64,000 bases of DNA from Vombatus ursinus (lineage: Eukaryota; Chordata; Mammalia; Diprotodontia; Vombatidae), in the NCBI RefSeq assembly GCF_900497805.2, contig NW_020954588.1, forward strand, positions 8,122,665 through 8,186,664, read 5' to 3'. Shown here piece by piece: positions 41,395 to 51,467 of the stretch. The position numbers were made by a program, and so were the translations under genes. The stretch's first letter is position 1. Every line of letters starts with the position of its first letter. The notes beneath the pieces were generated by a model. That model saw only the letters and a list, made by a program, of their open reading frames with translations. It searched no databases and was not told the origin of the DNA.

Positions 41395-42385
41395 GGAGCT
41401 ATTCCCTCAATTACAGCCTCACTGGCAAGTTGAGTTCCCAGAGTTCAACTATTATGTTCTCTTGGGACTCTAGGTATAGAGTCCTGAAGGGTTTGGAGAT
41501 AGATTTTTAATGTTATATTCATGAGCCCCCACCAGTGTGCTTCTCCCTAATTATCAGTTGCTACCAATTAATCAGCCCAGCTTCATTGGCTTTTAGAAAG
41601 GGATATTTATTAAGGCGGTATACATGGTACAAAACATCCATCGAAAAGTCTGTAACCCACTCTCTCACTAGTACACACATAATTCAAAGAAAATTATGGA
41701 CTCAGGCTTAGAGAACAAATGGGCAAATGGATAAACAAACTTCTAGATATTCTTTTTCTGTGCTCTTCAAGAATGCCTCAGGTATGCCATAGATTTTGTT
41801 GGGCTCCTTGTAAAGCCTTGAATCCACCTCTCCCCAACATACCCAGTCTCTGTTTGCCTCTTGATACAGATAATACAGATATTGTGGTTCTTGGGACATG
41901 GCTAGGATGTTAATGGAAAAGTCCAAATACTTTCAACCTTCTGAAGTTCACAAGGTCCTCTTTTGGTCATGTGGGAGGAAGGAAATTAAGGTCTTAGCTT
42001 CAGCCTCAGTTTCAGTTTCCTCCTTCTCATCTCTCGAGTAGCTCTCAGTGGCTGGAGCTTTCTGCCTCTTATCTACTAGATGTTTGTATCCTCAATTCCA
42101 AGTGAGCTTCATGGATTATATAAGTCCCAACAGAGCATAATCAAGTTTTTTAATCAATCTGAAAAACAAAACAAAAAAAATTCTTATAGTAGCCACTTGA
42201 AATGCCAAGTTTGAACAGAGATGTCCAGGCTTTATTCACACCTAGTTCACACCTTTGTTTTATTCAGTTGAGATATATTCTCACCAGACAAAGTATCACC
42301 ATAGTGACTCATCAGTTATTTTAGATTGACACAATCAACTCTCCCCAACCCTCTCCAGGCTCATCACTTATTGGACTTACGTAAA
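41395..42385. other. Unidentified ~1 kb insertion inside an L1
   Basis: L1 ORF2 similarity stops after the LPRHSQ-like block and resumes with the NYKAIFTDVKEDVNNW-like block, only about a dozen codons apart in an intact L1. The sequence in between matches no family I recognise. It includes a TATAA-like 'ggattatataagtccc' near 42113. It may be a solo LTR-type or other fossil, or unique DNA brought in by rearrangement. Confidence 0.5.
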
Positions 42386-43640
42386 TAGAACTACAAAGCA
42401 ATTTTTACAGATGTAAAGGAAGATGTCAATAATTGGTAAGATAGTCAGTATTCATGGCTAGCATGTTTCAACATAGTAGAAAGAATAATATCCAAATTAC
42501 TTATACAAATTTCAATGATGAATTTTTAAATACATGTGGAACAGAAGAATTTTAAAAACAAAATAGATCATCTTAATAACATAAAAAAATGAATATTTCT
42601 AGAATCAGAAGGAAAAGTACAGGCTGGGAAATTTTCCTTAAATATCTCTGATAAAAGACTGCCATAAAATATCTATATGGAAGTCATACAACTATATTTG
42701 ACAAAGTAAGACTCATTCCTTACTAGACAATTGGTCAAAGCCTTTGAAAAAAGTTTTCAAAGGAAAAATGCGAACTCTTTTTAACCTTCTGAAAAATTGT
42801 TCAAAATCGCTTTAAATAAAAGAAATGCAAATTTGAACAACTCAGCTTTGCTCTCACTACCACCGAATTGACAAAAATGATAAAAAGAATGCATAGGGCT
42901 AATGCTGGAGAGTCTGGAGAAAGACTAGTGCACCAATACACTGTTGTGAATTGATCCAATCCTTTGGGGAAACATTTGGAGTTATGTGGAGAAAATTACC
43001 AAACTGCTCATAACTTTGCCTCACGGATATCACTCCTGGACGTATATGCCAAAGAAGTCAAAGACAGAAAGAAAAGTCTCATTTATTACAAAGTATTTTG
43101 TGTTATGGAAGGACTGAAAACAAAGTGGGTTCCTCTCTATTGGAGAATGACTAACCAAGTTATAGTATGTGAAATATTATTGTGCCATAAAATTATGAAT
43201 ATGAGAAATACAAAGAAACCTGGGAAAACTTGTCTGAATTGGTGCAGGAATGAAATAAGAAATATGAGGAAACAACACATACAACTATAAAGACAATATA
43301 AACTAAAAAAACAAAATGTAACAGAACATAGGTAATTATAATAACCATTCTTATCATGATCATGATTATCATCATCATGGTTGGTCTGCTACAATATAGT
43401 AAAAATAACAATAGTCAAATTACTATATATATACTATATTATACTATACAAATTACTATACTGCTGTTGAAGGAGGCAGGGACTGTAGGAGAATGTTGAA
43501 TATGCAACATAGTCACTGTGTCTGCTGGTTTTGCTTCAGTTTTGTCTTTTCTTTCTTACAAGAGGAGGCTGGATGAGAGGCAGAGGAAAAAAAAGTATAT
43601 TCAGAAATAATTCTGATATAAAAACAAAAGTTAAAAACAT
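42386..43640 (+). mobile_element. L1 LINE ORF2 remnant, 3' part and 3' UTR
   Basis: 'gatgtcaataattggtaaga' (DVNNW), 'aaattgttcaaaatcgctt' (the L1 LLK.CSKSL block), 'tggagagtctggagaaagac', and an open stretch 42964-43290 over the C-terminal region ('gtgttatggaaggactgaaa' ). The end 'tctgatataaaaacaaaagt' is the 3' UTR. With 40430-41394 it spans over 2 kb of L1 in the plus orientation, the longest L1 here, and old. Confidence 0.8.
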
Positions 43641-43989
43641 TTATATGTTTTTTTAAAAGCAAAATAACTAAATCAATCTGTTGAGGCTTGAGGGGAGTTA
43701 CTGACAGATCTCACTACTCATCCCTTATACTAGACCATTCTCTATTTTCAGTGTTAACCTCATTGTCACTTCTTTCACTGATGAAAATATTTACTTTCCT
43801 TTCTCCATTTCGGTACTGACCTTGTGGAGAGAAAAGTTGCTTTTAGGCAGAATGGTTTGGGCACCTCTCCTCTTGTTGTTGCTTTCAATCTGTTACCCCC
43901 TTCCCACCTCACCTTTGTCTGTTTATGCATGCATCTGTCACCCACAGTCATTATGTCAACCAATGATGCCAATCTGAACACCCAATCTT
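43641..43989. other. Unique DNA
   Basis: No recognised feature. Confidence 0.4.
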
Positions 43990-44205
43990 CATAGGTTCAT
44001 GAGTTTATTGAGAAGTGTAATTGGTGAACTTGAAGTCATAGGACCTGAGTTTGAATCACTACCCAGCCACATATTTATTGCCTGTGTAACTTTGGGCAAA
44101 TCACTGAACCTGGCTGGGCCTCAATTTCCTCTCTTGTAAAATGAGGGGATTGGATGACATGATCCCAGAGATCCCTTCCAGTTCTAACCTTCTATGATTT
44201 TTCCG
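43990..44205 (+). mobile_element. MIR (plus), near full length
   Basis: 'gtgaacttgaagtcatagga', 'gtgtaactttgggcaaatca', 'gcctcaatttcctctcttgt' and 'ttctaaccttctatgatttt'. Confidence 0.85.
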
Positions 44206-44285
44206 TAAACAATATTTGCAAGGGAGTGAAAGCATTCTATGCTGCATAGGTAGCTGCTTACACTCCTACACTGTCTAACAAAGGA

Positions 44286-44318
44286 AGTGATGATGATGAT
44301 GATGATGATGATGATAGA
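44286..44318. repeat. (GAT)n microsatellite
   Basis: About ten GAT units in a row. Confidence 0.95.
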
Positions 44319-44459
44319 TGTAGTTTAATCTTTCTTCATTGGTTCATCAGGTACTTCAGAATTATGTCTCCTAGTGAGCATGAATTCCCATTGTATAGCA
44401 CTGTAGGCCAGGAGGTATAGGAAAATACATGGTAACTCCAGGGAGTAAATACCATGGAT

Positions 44460-44600
44460 GGTGTTGCTGTTGTAATTCCTTTATTCTTCCATTATTCAAA
44501 TGGCATCATGAGCATGATGTCTTGACTTGCATATGAATTGGATTTAAGCTAAGCAGAGCCTTGTGAAGTTGTCAGAATCCTTGATACCAGTTTGTCCACA
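44460..44600 (+). repeat. Second copy of the unnamed repeat at 31059
   Basis: Shares 'catgatgtcttgacttgca', 'tatgaattggatttaagcta' and 'agccttgtgaagttgtcag' with 31110-31190. Shorter and more diverged. Confidence 0.6.
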
Positions 44601-45289
44601 TGTCTTCTTGTCCTTTTTCTTAAATGTGAGCTTTTCTGGTCAACTTGACCAAATAAATGGGAATTTCCTCTATTTTTTTTTAATTCGGATTAAATGGGAA
44701 TTTCCACTATTTATTTTTGCAAGGAGTTCTGCTTGAGCAGAATTCTCTATGTTTCTGATGGTATTTGTACCTTGACAATCATTAGCTTTTGGGGGTTTTT
44801 TCCCATTGCTCTGTGGGGCAACCTTATGGGCAGCTGAATGAAGTCGTAGTGATGGGTCAGGAGGTTTGGGTCCTTCCAGGTGAGGCATCTTATAGAAATG
44901 ACACAGAACAGAAGAATTCTCCAAGGTCTTTGCCAGCTTGTCTGGAACCAAGGGAGGACCAACAGTACTCTTTCACTTGAGGGTACATTCACTACTAAAT
45001 TAGTAGTCACTCTAAATTAGTATGAGGACCAGAATTGAGCAGATGAGAGTTTCTGGTATACGGTTCTAAAGTTGCATCATCTTTTACACCTCGCATCGTC
45101 ACGTTGCCAAATAAAACTCGAATTACCTATGTTTAGTGTGAAGTTACAGATTATTTTAAAAACATTGTGTAGTCTATAGAAGAACAAATGGTTTGGGGCT
45201 TAGTCCTAAAGAGCACAGGCCCACCCTGGGCTCTCAACCTAAGTAAATCCAGGCTGTTCAGCCTTCGAAGAAATACTAAGTGGCAACAC
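44601..45289. other. Unique DNA
   Basis: No gene seen. The motif taaatgggaatttcc occurs at 44654-44668 and 44691-44705 (37-bp period). Confidence 0.4.
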
Positions 45290-45610
45290 TGATTGCTGAG
45301 CCATCAGGAAGAGGGCCCAATGGGGTGTTGTCTTTGTCTTCAGAGGTCAGCTCACTTGCCTCTTCCTCTCTGAGGCTTTTCCTGATTCCCTGCACTGCTG
45401 ATGTGCCCAGAACCCAACTCCTTGAATTTACTATTGGCTTTGTCTGTATTTTCTATTTACCGGTATGAGTAAGTGTTGTTTCCCTTGATTGAACAGGGAC
45501 TATAAGTTTTATATTTTTCTTTTTCTTTGCATCCCCAGTATCTGGCATAGTATCTGGCATAGTATCTGGCATTTATTAGGTGCTTAATAAATGCTTATTG
45601 ATTGATGCAA
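45290..45610 (+). mobile_element. L2 LINE 3' end
   Basis: 'ttcctgattccctgcactgc', 'gaacagggactataagtttt' and the end 'ttaataaatgcttattgatt'. Within it 'agtatctggcat' is repeated three times in tandem (45538-45573), a local expansion of the L2 'tgcctggcacatagta' motif. Confidence 0.8.
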
Positions 45611-45812
45611 TGATTGCTTTGGGCTCTGAATATAATATTTCTGTGTGTACAGGTCTGAGAACCAAACTTTAAAAAGAAGGCTTGAAAAGCCTTATTCAGT
45701 TCTTTGGCCTTTTCTTCATAGACCATTTTCCTTCACCCCATTAAAGTTGGGAGCTGCATTTGGAAAGACTAGGGAAGGGTGATTTAAAATGGAGTTCATG
45801 TATGGGAATCAG

Positions 45813-46042
45813 AGGGAGCTAGGTGGCTCAGCAGATAGAGCGCTTGGCCTGGAATCAAGAAGACTAGAGTTCAAATCTGGCATCAGATATTACTAACTGT
45901 GTGACCCTGGGTAAGTCACTTCACCTCTGTCTCAGTTTCCTTATCTATAAAGTGAGCTGGAGAAGGAAATGGCAAACCACTCCAGTATCTTTGTCCAGAA
46001 AACCCCAAATGGTGTCATGAAGAGTTGGAAAACAACAATAAC
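45813..46042 (+). mobile_element. MAR1-type tRNA/CORE-SINE, full length
   Basis: 'gggagctaggtggctcagca', 'gtgaccctgggtaagtcact', 'agtgagctggagaaggaaat' and 'gaaaaccccaaatggtgtca', ending in an ACAACAATAA tail. Confidence 0.9.
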
Positions 46043-46960
46043 CACCTCTGAATCCAAATCCAGTATTCTTTTCACCATACATTCCAGCCACCTCCCTATT
46101 ATAACCTGTGGTCCCAAAGGCACACATGGGGTTTATACAGATTGGGCTTAATCTTGGAGGTTTCTCGATAATCACAATATTTGTTTTTGGCTCATGCCCC
46201 TCACTCGGTGTTTCTCAGGAATTTGGTTCATGTGTAGGACTTTGAGAGAAAAAAAAAGTGAAAGGGCCCCATAATTGTCTTGCAGGCACTTAGGCCAACA
46301 AACAATTAAATATTGGAAAAGCTTGATTTTACCTGGAAAATAATCACCAACACAAAACATAAAAGGATTTTCACTAGAGCTCACAAACCCTCAAAACATT
46401 TCTCCTTCCCTCTTCAATGAGTCCCCTCTCCTCCAGAGAGCTAAATAGTGCTTCAGACTTACAATAGTACCTTGGGGTACAAGGTTTCTAGAAAATTGAG
46501 CCCTTTCTTCCAGGCCTGCAGAGTTCACGTAATGGAAAGTTATCAGAAAAGGGCAAAAAGTCGAAGTTGGGGCCTCTTCACAATGGCTCTGATGCTTGCA
46601 GCTCTTCAGGACTAGCTTTTGCTTGATCCAGGAAATCAGCACTGTCCAGGGACTCCTCTTCTGGAGGAAGGCTGAGCACAAGAACTTGGCATTGTCTAGA
46701 AACTCCTATGGGTCCATTTGATATGGTTCAGGGATTCCTCTCCCCTGTCATTCCTCGTTCGCTGTGTCATTGATGTTGATTTGCATTCGTGCTGTGCCAG
46801 GTGTGGCCCAGAAGAGCCTTTCTGGTATCTTTTGCCATCACATAGTTCTGTAAAACAGCTGGTCCCCTAAAGGGGATGTCAAAGGGTCATGTAACATCAT
46901 AATCTTGATTATGGGTAACTGGAGTCTATGTGTGTCCAACCAGATTCATTCCCTCTCCGC
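46043..46960. other. Unique DNA
   Basis: No confident gene or repeat. Opposed open frames at 46172-46681 have no recognisable domain. Confidence 0.4.
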
Positions 46961-46966
46961 TTAGTA

Positions 46967-47818
46967 TTTTATTTTTTCCAATTACATGTAAAAGTAGTTT
47001 TCAACATTCACTTTTATAAGGTTTTGAGTTCCAAATATCTTTTCTCCCCCCTCCCCAAGACAGCAAGTAATCTGATACAGGCTATACATGTACAATCATA
47101 CTAAACATATTTCCACTTTAGTCTTGTTGTGAAAGAAGAATCAGAACAAAAGGGAAAAACCACGAGAAAGAAAAAACAAAAACCAAAAAAAGAAAATAGT
47201 ACGCTTTCATCTGCACTCAGATTCTCTATTTCTTTCTCTGGATGTGCATAGCATTTGCCATCCTGAGTCTTTTGGAATTGTCTTAGATCATTGTATTGTT
47301 GAGAAGAGTTAAGTCTATCAAAGTTGATCATCTCACAATGTTGCTGTTACTGTGTACAATCTTCTGGTTCTGTTCACTTCACTCAGCATCAGTTTGTGTA
47401 AGTCTTTCCAGGTTTTTCTGAAATCTGCTTGCTTATCATTTCTTATAGAACAATAGTATTCCATTACATTCAAATACCATAACTTATGCAGCCATTCCTC
47501 AATTGATGGGCATCCCCTCAGTTTCCAGTTTTTCGCTACTACAAAAAGAGCTGCTATATTTTTGCACATGTGGGTCCTTTTCCCTTTTTATGATCTCCTT
47601 GGGTTATAGACCTAGTAGTGGTATTGCTGGATCAAACGGCATGCATAGTTTTCTAGTCCTTGGGCATAATTCCAAATTGCTCTCTGGAATGATTGGATCA
47701 GTTCACAACTCCACCAACAATGCATTGAAGTTCCAATTTCCCTGTATCTTCTCCAACATTTATCATTTTCCTTTTTTGTCACATTAGCCAATCTGGTAGG
47801 TGTGATGTGGTACCTCAG
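46967..47818 (-). mobile_element. L1 LINE 3' end (~850 bp)
   Basis: Minus-strand reading ends ORF2 with 'NIAALFVVAKNWKLRGCP', 'SIEEWLHKLWYLNVMEYYC' and 'TWKDLHKLMLSEVNRT', aligned in order with the human L1 'IAALFTIAKTW', 'DWIKKMWHIYTMEYYA' and 'TWMKLETIILSKLSQ'. A 3' UTR of a different subfamily from 6411-7688 follows, ending near 46967 in A-rich sequence. 5'-truncated. No clear target duplication was found. Confidence 0.9.
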
Positions 47819-47934
47819 ACCAACCAGTTTTGTTTTCTCTGTCCGTCTCAGCTATGGTCTCTTCATCTGACTTTCTCTGCTCTTCTTGTGACATGCCAGG
47901 TCCAAAGATGTGAACTATAAAGCTTAATTGGCCT

Positions 47935-48112
47935 AGAGATGGAGAGAATCACAGAGGCAATCTAGTCCAACCCTTTCATTTTTCAGAAGAGGAAACTGAG
48001 ACCCAATGGGGTTAAATGACTTACCTAAGGTCACACAGGTAGCAAACATCAGAGGATAGATTTGGAACCTAGGTCTTCTGACTCCAGAGTCAATGACCTT
48101 TCCATTGTACCT
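47935..48112 (-). mobile_element. MIR (minus), near full length
   Basis: 'agtccaaccctttcattttt', 'gaggaaactgagacccaatg', 'taaggtcacacaggtagcaa' and 'aggtcttctgactccagagt'. Confidence 0.9.
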
Positions 48113-48119
48113 TATAATC

Positions 48120-48232
48120 CTTAATTCAGTATAAAGTAAGCTCATTCAGGGCAGGTATTATTTCACTTTTGTGTTTGTCTTCCCAGAATCTGGTATGATT
48201 GTTCCTGGCACATAGAAGGTACTTAATAAAAA
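48120..48232 (+). mobile_element. L2 LINE terminal segment
   Basis: 'gtaagctcattcagggcagg', 'cccagaatctggtatgattg' and 'catagaaggtacttaataaa'. Confidence 0.75.
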
Positions 48233-48302
48233 TAGCTAGCATTTATATAGGCTTTAAGATTTTCAAAGAATTTTACATAGCTCACTTAATTAAATGCTTG
48301 TA
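48233..48302 (-). mobile_element. MIR-family fragment (minus), cut by WSINE
   Basis: 'agcatttatataggctttaa' and 'caaagaattttacatagctc' resemble the outer part of a MIR-family SINE. Confidence 0.5.
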
Positions 48303-48446
48303 GGGGCAGCTAGGTGGTACAGTGGATAGAGCACCGACCCTGGATTCAGGAGGACCTGAGTTCAAATCTGGCCTCAGACACATAACACTAGTTGTATAAC
48401 CCTGGGCAAGTCACTTAACCTCATTGCCTAGCCCCCCCAAAATAAA
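48303..48446 (+). mobile_element. WSINE-type tRNA SINE with target duplication
   Basis: 'ggggcagctaggtggtacag', 'ggacctgagttcaaatctgg', 'cctgggcaagtcacttaacc' and a C-run then AAATAA tail. The 12-mer taaatgcttgta occurs at 48291-48302 and 48447-48458, a perfect target duplication. Confidence 0.9.
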
Positions 48447-48459
48447 TAAATGCTTGTAG

Positions 48460-48719
48460 ATGGGTTTTTTTTTACATCGAGAAAGGCAGTAACCAGAGCC
48501 AGGTGAGTTCATAGCTTATCAAAGAGTTAAAGAATGATTCAGGAGGGTCTCACCAGGCGCCTTCTTATCATGCCCCAGCTGTAATTTCCTAGTAAAAGAC
48601 CCAGGGAGGGAAGTAGAATGTTGGATAAGGAGAATTGATTAGGTAAATCAATGAATTCACTTATGATTCTGCTCTATGAGGCACAGTGCAGATTTCGGTA
48701 ACATTTTGCGTTTTATAAC
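48460..48719. other. Unique DNA
   Basis: No recognised feature. Confidence 0.35.
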
Positions 48720-48895
48720 CACCTGGCATCATAGACACTGCAGGTATTATTAACCAGATTTTGCAGAAAAGGAAACTGAGGCCTGGATGATTTAAATGAG
48801 TTGTCTTTGGTCACAGCAGAAGTTGCGCCAGCGGCCAAAATTCAGATCTAATTTTTCTATCTGTATGTCTAGAGCCTTTCCTACCACCCCAACAC
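48720..48895 (-). mobile_element. MIR (minus), left half of inverted pair
   Basis: 'gattttgcagaaaaggaaac', 'gttgtctttggtcacagcag' and 'aaaattcagatctaattttt'. Confidence 0.7.
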
Positions 48896-49075
48896 TGCTG
48901 GAAATCTGGGGTCAAGAAGACCTGAATTCAAATCAGACAGCTGTGTAACCTCTGTCTACCTCAGTTTCCAAATCTACTTTATAGGATAAGTTGTAAGGAT
49001 CAAATGAGATATTTGTAAAACATTTAGTGCAGTGCTTGGCATACAGAGGTACTTAATAGATGTTTTTTCTCTCCC
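48896..49075 (+). mobile_element. MIR/THER1-type SINE (plus), right half of inverted pair
   Basis: 'gaagacctgaattcaaatca', 'ctacctcagtttccaaatct', 'ggatcaaatgagatatttgt' and 'agtgcttggcatacagaggt'. Confidence 0.75.
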
Positions 49076-49084
49076 CTCTCCCTG

Positions 49085-49260
49085 GAAGGAGCACTAGGTT
49101 CCAAGTTCATCTCTGTAATAACTAGTTATGTGGCCCTCAGCAAGTCACTTCCACTCCCTTGGCCTCAGTTTCCCCACCTGTAAAATGTGAGAGTTGTACT
49201 AGATAATCTCTAATGTCCCTGTTGGACTTTAAGATGTCCTGACCCTGTGATTATCTCTGG
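49085..49260 (+). mobile_element. MIR (plus)
   Basis: 'ttatgtggccctcagcaagt', 'ttggcctcagtttccccacc' and 'gttgtactagataatctcta'. Confidence 0.8.
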
Positions 49261-49360
49261 AAAAGTCGCATTACCTCTCTGGGTCTCAGTTTCCTTACCT
49301 GAAAATAAGGAAGTTGGACCAATTGTATCCCTTTAGGTTCTGATGTTCTATAATTGGTTC
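49255..49360 (+). mobile_element. MIR 3' fragment (plus)
   Basis: 'tctgggtctcagtttcctta' and 'taaggaagttggaccaattg'. Third MIR in a row in the same orientation. Confidence 0.7.
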
Positions 49361-49739
49361 TTCAGAATTTTTGAGACGTCTCACCTCAGGAAAGAATAGT
49401 TATCCAGTTCACTACTGAGAGTTGTGGTTAGAGTTTTGTTTATCAACTCTAATCATTTATTTGTATGATTTAATCTCTTCTGCCATCATTAGTCATTAGT
49501 GTCAAGAGTAAAAGAAAAAATACGTTTGACTTTCACAGTTGTGAAGTTCAGCTCGGCTCAATAAATGTCTTTCACACACTGACACTAGGGATCAAAACAC
49601 AGGCTATCACTTAATTTAACAAATAATTACCCTTCTGTAACAGAGGGATAAACAGAATTCCATCTTATGAATTGCTAATTGTTCTTCGCTCGGGGGATGA
49701 TAGTTCTTGTTTAAGTCTTTAGTGATAAAGATATGGATA
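49361..49739. other. Unique DNA
   Basis: No recognised feature. Confidence 0.4.
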
Positions 49740-49870
49740 ACTGCAGCTGGAATCACCTTCAGGATCATTTGTTCAAACTTCTCCTTGTATAGATGAGTGA
49801 AATGAGGCCCAGGAGGATGTGACTTGACGTACCCAAGATATGGTAAAAGAATTTGGCCAGAAGGAGGCAG
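49740..49870 (-). mobile_element. MIR fragment (minus)
   Basis: 'cttcaggatcatttgttcaa' and 'gtgaaatgaggcccaggagg'. Confidence 0.6.
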
Positions 49871-50108
49871 GGTGAAATCTTCAAAAAGTCCGTGGTGTCT
49901 TATTTACCTAAACCAGTGGGGCCACATTGCATGCTAACTCAACTATCTAATGCGTGCCATTTCTTCCTTCTAGGCAAGGGAAAGACGAGAGAGATTGTCA
50001 GTTAGAAAGGGATATTTAAGAAATAGAGAGAGGGCTCAGCTGGTGGGGAATGAGGGAAAGTGGTAACAAAAATAATAGTTCTAATAGTTTTAGCTTGCAT
50101 CATTTGAT

Positions 50109-50258
50109 CTAGGGAAGGGGTGAGGTCTTAAGGGAACATGTGGCCTTCTAGATCCTTAAGTGTGACCTGTTGACTGAATGGGATCCAGTCAAAGAATCTA
50201 GATCTTAAGGATCTAGAAGGCCACATGTGACCTTAAGGCCACAGGTTCCCCACCCCTG
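50109..50258. mobile_element. Palindromic hAT-like MITE (~150 bp)
   Basis: The whole unit is an imperfect inverted repeat: 'catgtggccttctagatcct' at about 50138-50157 pairs with 'aggatctagaaggccacatg' near 50207-50226, and the outer ends 'gggaaggggtgagg' and 'ccccacccctg' also pair. The centre carries 'gactgaatgggatccagtca'. It matches a marsupial MITE with CAGGGGTGGGGAACC-type ends. 'tgatcta' lies on both sides (50105-50111, 50257-50263), perhaps the target duplication. No coding capacity. Confidence 0.8.
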
Positions 50259-50269
50259 ATCTATCGGGA

Positions 50270-50400
50270 AGGGTGCCGGACCAGGAAGGAGCCAGAAGAA
50301 CTGGTTCTAGTCTTGTCTCTGTCCATGCTCAAGTCTCTTCGCCTCTCTGAGATTCCTCATCTGCAACATCAAGTAGAGTAGGTCATAGAAAGGTGACCTC
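50270..50400 (+). mobile_element. MIR-like fragment (plus)
   Basis: 'gaagaactggttctagtctt', 'catgctcaagtctcttcgcc' and 'tgagattcctcatctgcaac'. Confidence 0.6.
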
Positions 50401-50959
50401 AGAGCCAAAAAGACTTGGATTCAAGCCCAGTTTCAGATTTTTGCATCTGTTGTCAAATATAGTCACTATGTTTTGCTAAACTTTTTTCTTCGTTATAAGA
50501 GGGTTGTATGGGGGTATGATTATTGGAAGTAGCTTTGCAGTAAAAAAAAATGCAAAATATTTATAATGTATTTTTAAAAGCAAGAAATGCATGTTACAAC
50601 TCGCTATCTCCCCATCCTTGGGATCACTTTGAATTGTGTTCCTGGTCATTCTTCAACTCATCATGCTCCTTTCAGAGTTTTCTGTTCTTTTCCCTACACT
50701 GAAATGTCAGTTTTTTTTTAATTGGTTTGCTCCTCTCTTCTTTCTCTTGTATTTGCCTCTTTCATTCAAGAAGTAAGAAAGAGAGTCCCAGGTTTTAATC
50801 TTTTTCCTTTCAGTTCGTAGAGAAGAAAAGTCAACAGAAGGTTTTGGCCCTTCTTTCTCTTCCAATGTCTTTTCTTACCTCTCCAATCCAAGTGGAAGAT
50901 GCTATTCTATCTTGCTCTATCAGTATTTTGCTTCTCCAGGTCCCTAGGCTAGAACCACT
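50401..50959. other. Unique or unrecognised DNA
   Basis: 50400-50590 may hold L1 3' UTR-like T-rich sequence ('gaagtagctttgcagtaaaa'), but it is too weak to call. No gene. Confidence 0.35.
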
Positions 50960-51095
50960 AGAGAAAGTCTGGTACAGAGGAGAGAAGGTCTGCCTTGCAG
51001 ACAGAAAAACCAGGATTCAAATTTTGCCTCTCACATACCTATGAACTTTGGTACCTACTCTGAGCAAACCATTTAACTTGTAGTGCTTCTGGCAC
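50960..51095 (+). mobile_element. MIR-like SINE (plus), diverged
   Basis: 'aaaaaccaggattcaaattt' and 'gagcaaaccatttaacttgt' are degraded MIR blocks. Confidence 0.5.
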
Positions 51096-51416
51096 TTTTC
51101 TAAAGTGATGTTACCAGCAACTTGACTTGGTAGTCTTATCAATAGAGGGAGTTTCCACACAGGGAGTTCTTGGCACTGCTAAAATCACTGGCCCAGCCCC
51201 CCTCCTCCCAATAAAATTCCCAGTGTCCCCTCAATCCCTCCAAAGTTTCTTGCCCACCTTGATTGTCTTTCACTCTGTTTTTCAGCCTTTCATGCTCCAT
51301 AGCTCTGATCCAAAAGATCCATGTGTCTGCCATCTATGTGATATTTCAAAATTGACTTTGATTTCCTCTTTATATCAGAATACTAGGTATTGCCAATGAA
51401 CTTTTCAAATTCTTGA

Positions 51417-51422
51417 AATAAA
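51417..51422 (+). terminator. Possible polyadenylation signal (plus)
   Basis: AATAAA followed 20-30 bases on by the GT/T-rich 'acgtgtcttgttttt', the usual layout of a vertebrate 3' end. No upstream plus-strand exon is recognised, so this may be chance in AT-rich DNA. Confidence 0.2.
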
Positions 51423-51461
51423 ACATTTGCCAACATACGTGTCTTGTTTTTAAAGTAATAT

Positions 51462-51467
51462 TTTATT
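51462..51467 (-). terminator. Possible polyadenylation signal (minus)
   Basis: AATAAA on the minus strand (TTTATT on plus), about 2 kb downstream of the candidate terminal exon at 53439-53675 and in the same orientation. A 'gtatgttggc' run follows about 30 bases on. It would give a 3' UTR of normal mammalian length if the exon is real. Confidence 0.25.

Noticed and set aside
44286-44318. CRISPR-like or minisatellite array
   Set aside because: Simple GAT triplets without spacers; this is a vertebrate-type genome.
47333-47569. Minus-strand 78-codon gene with AALFVVAKNWKLRG
   Set aside because: L1 ORF2 C-terminus.
48303-48446. tRNA gene
   Set aside because: The tRNA-like head belongs to a SINE with a tail and target duplication; no cloverleaf with intact anticodon arm is evident.
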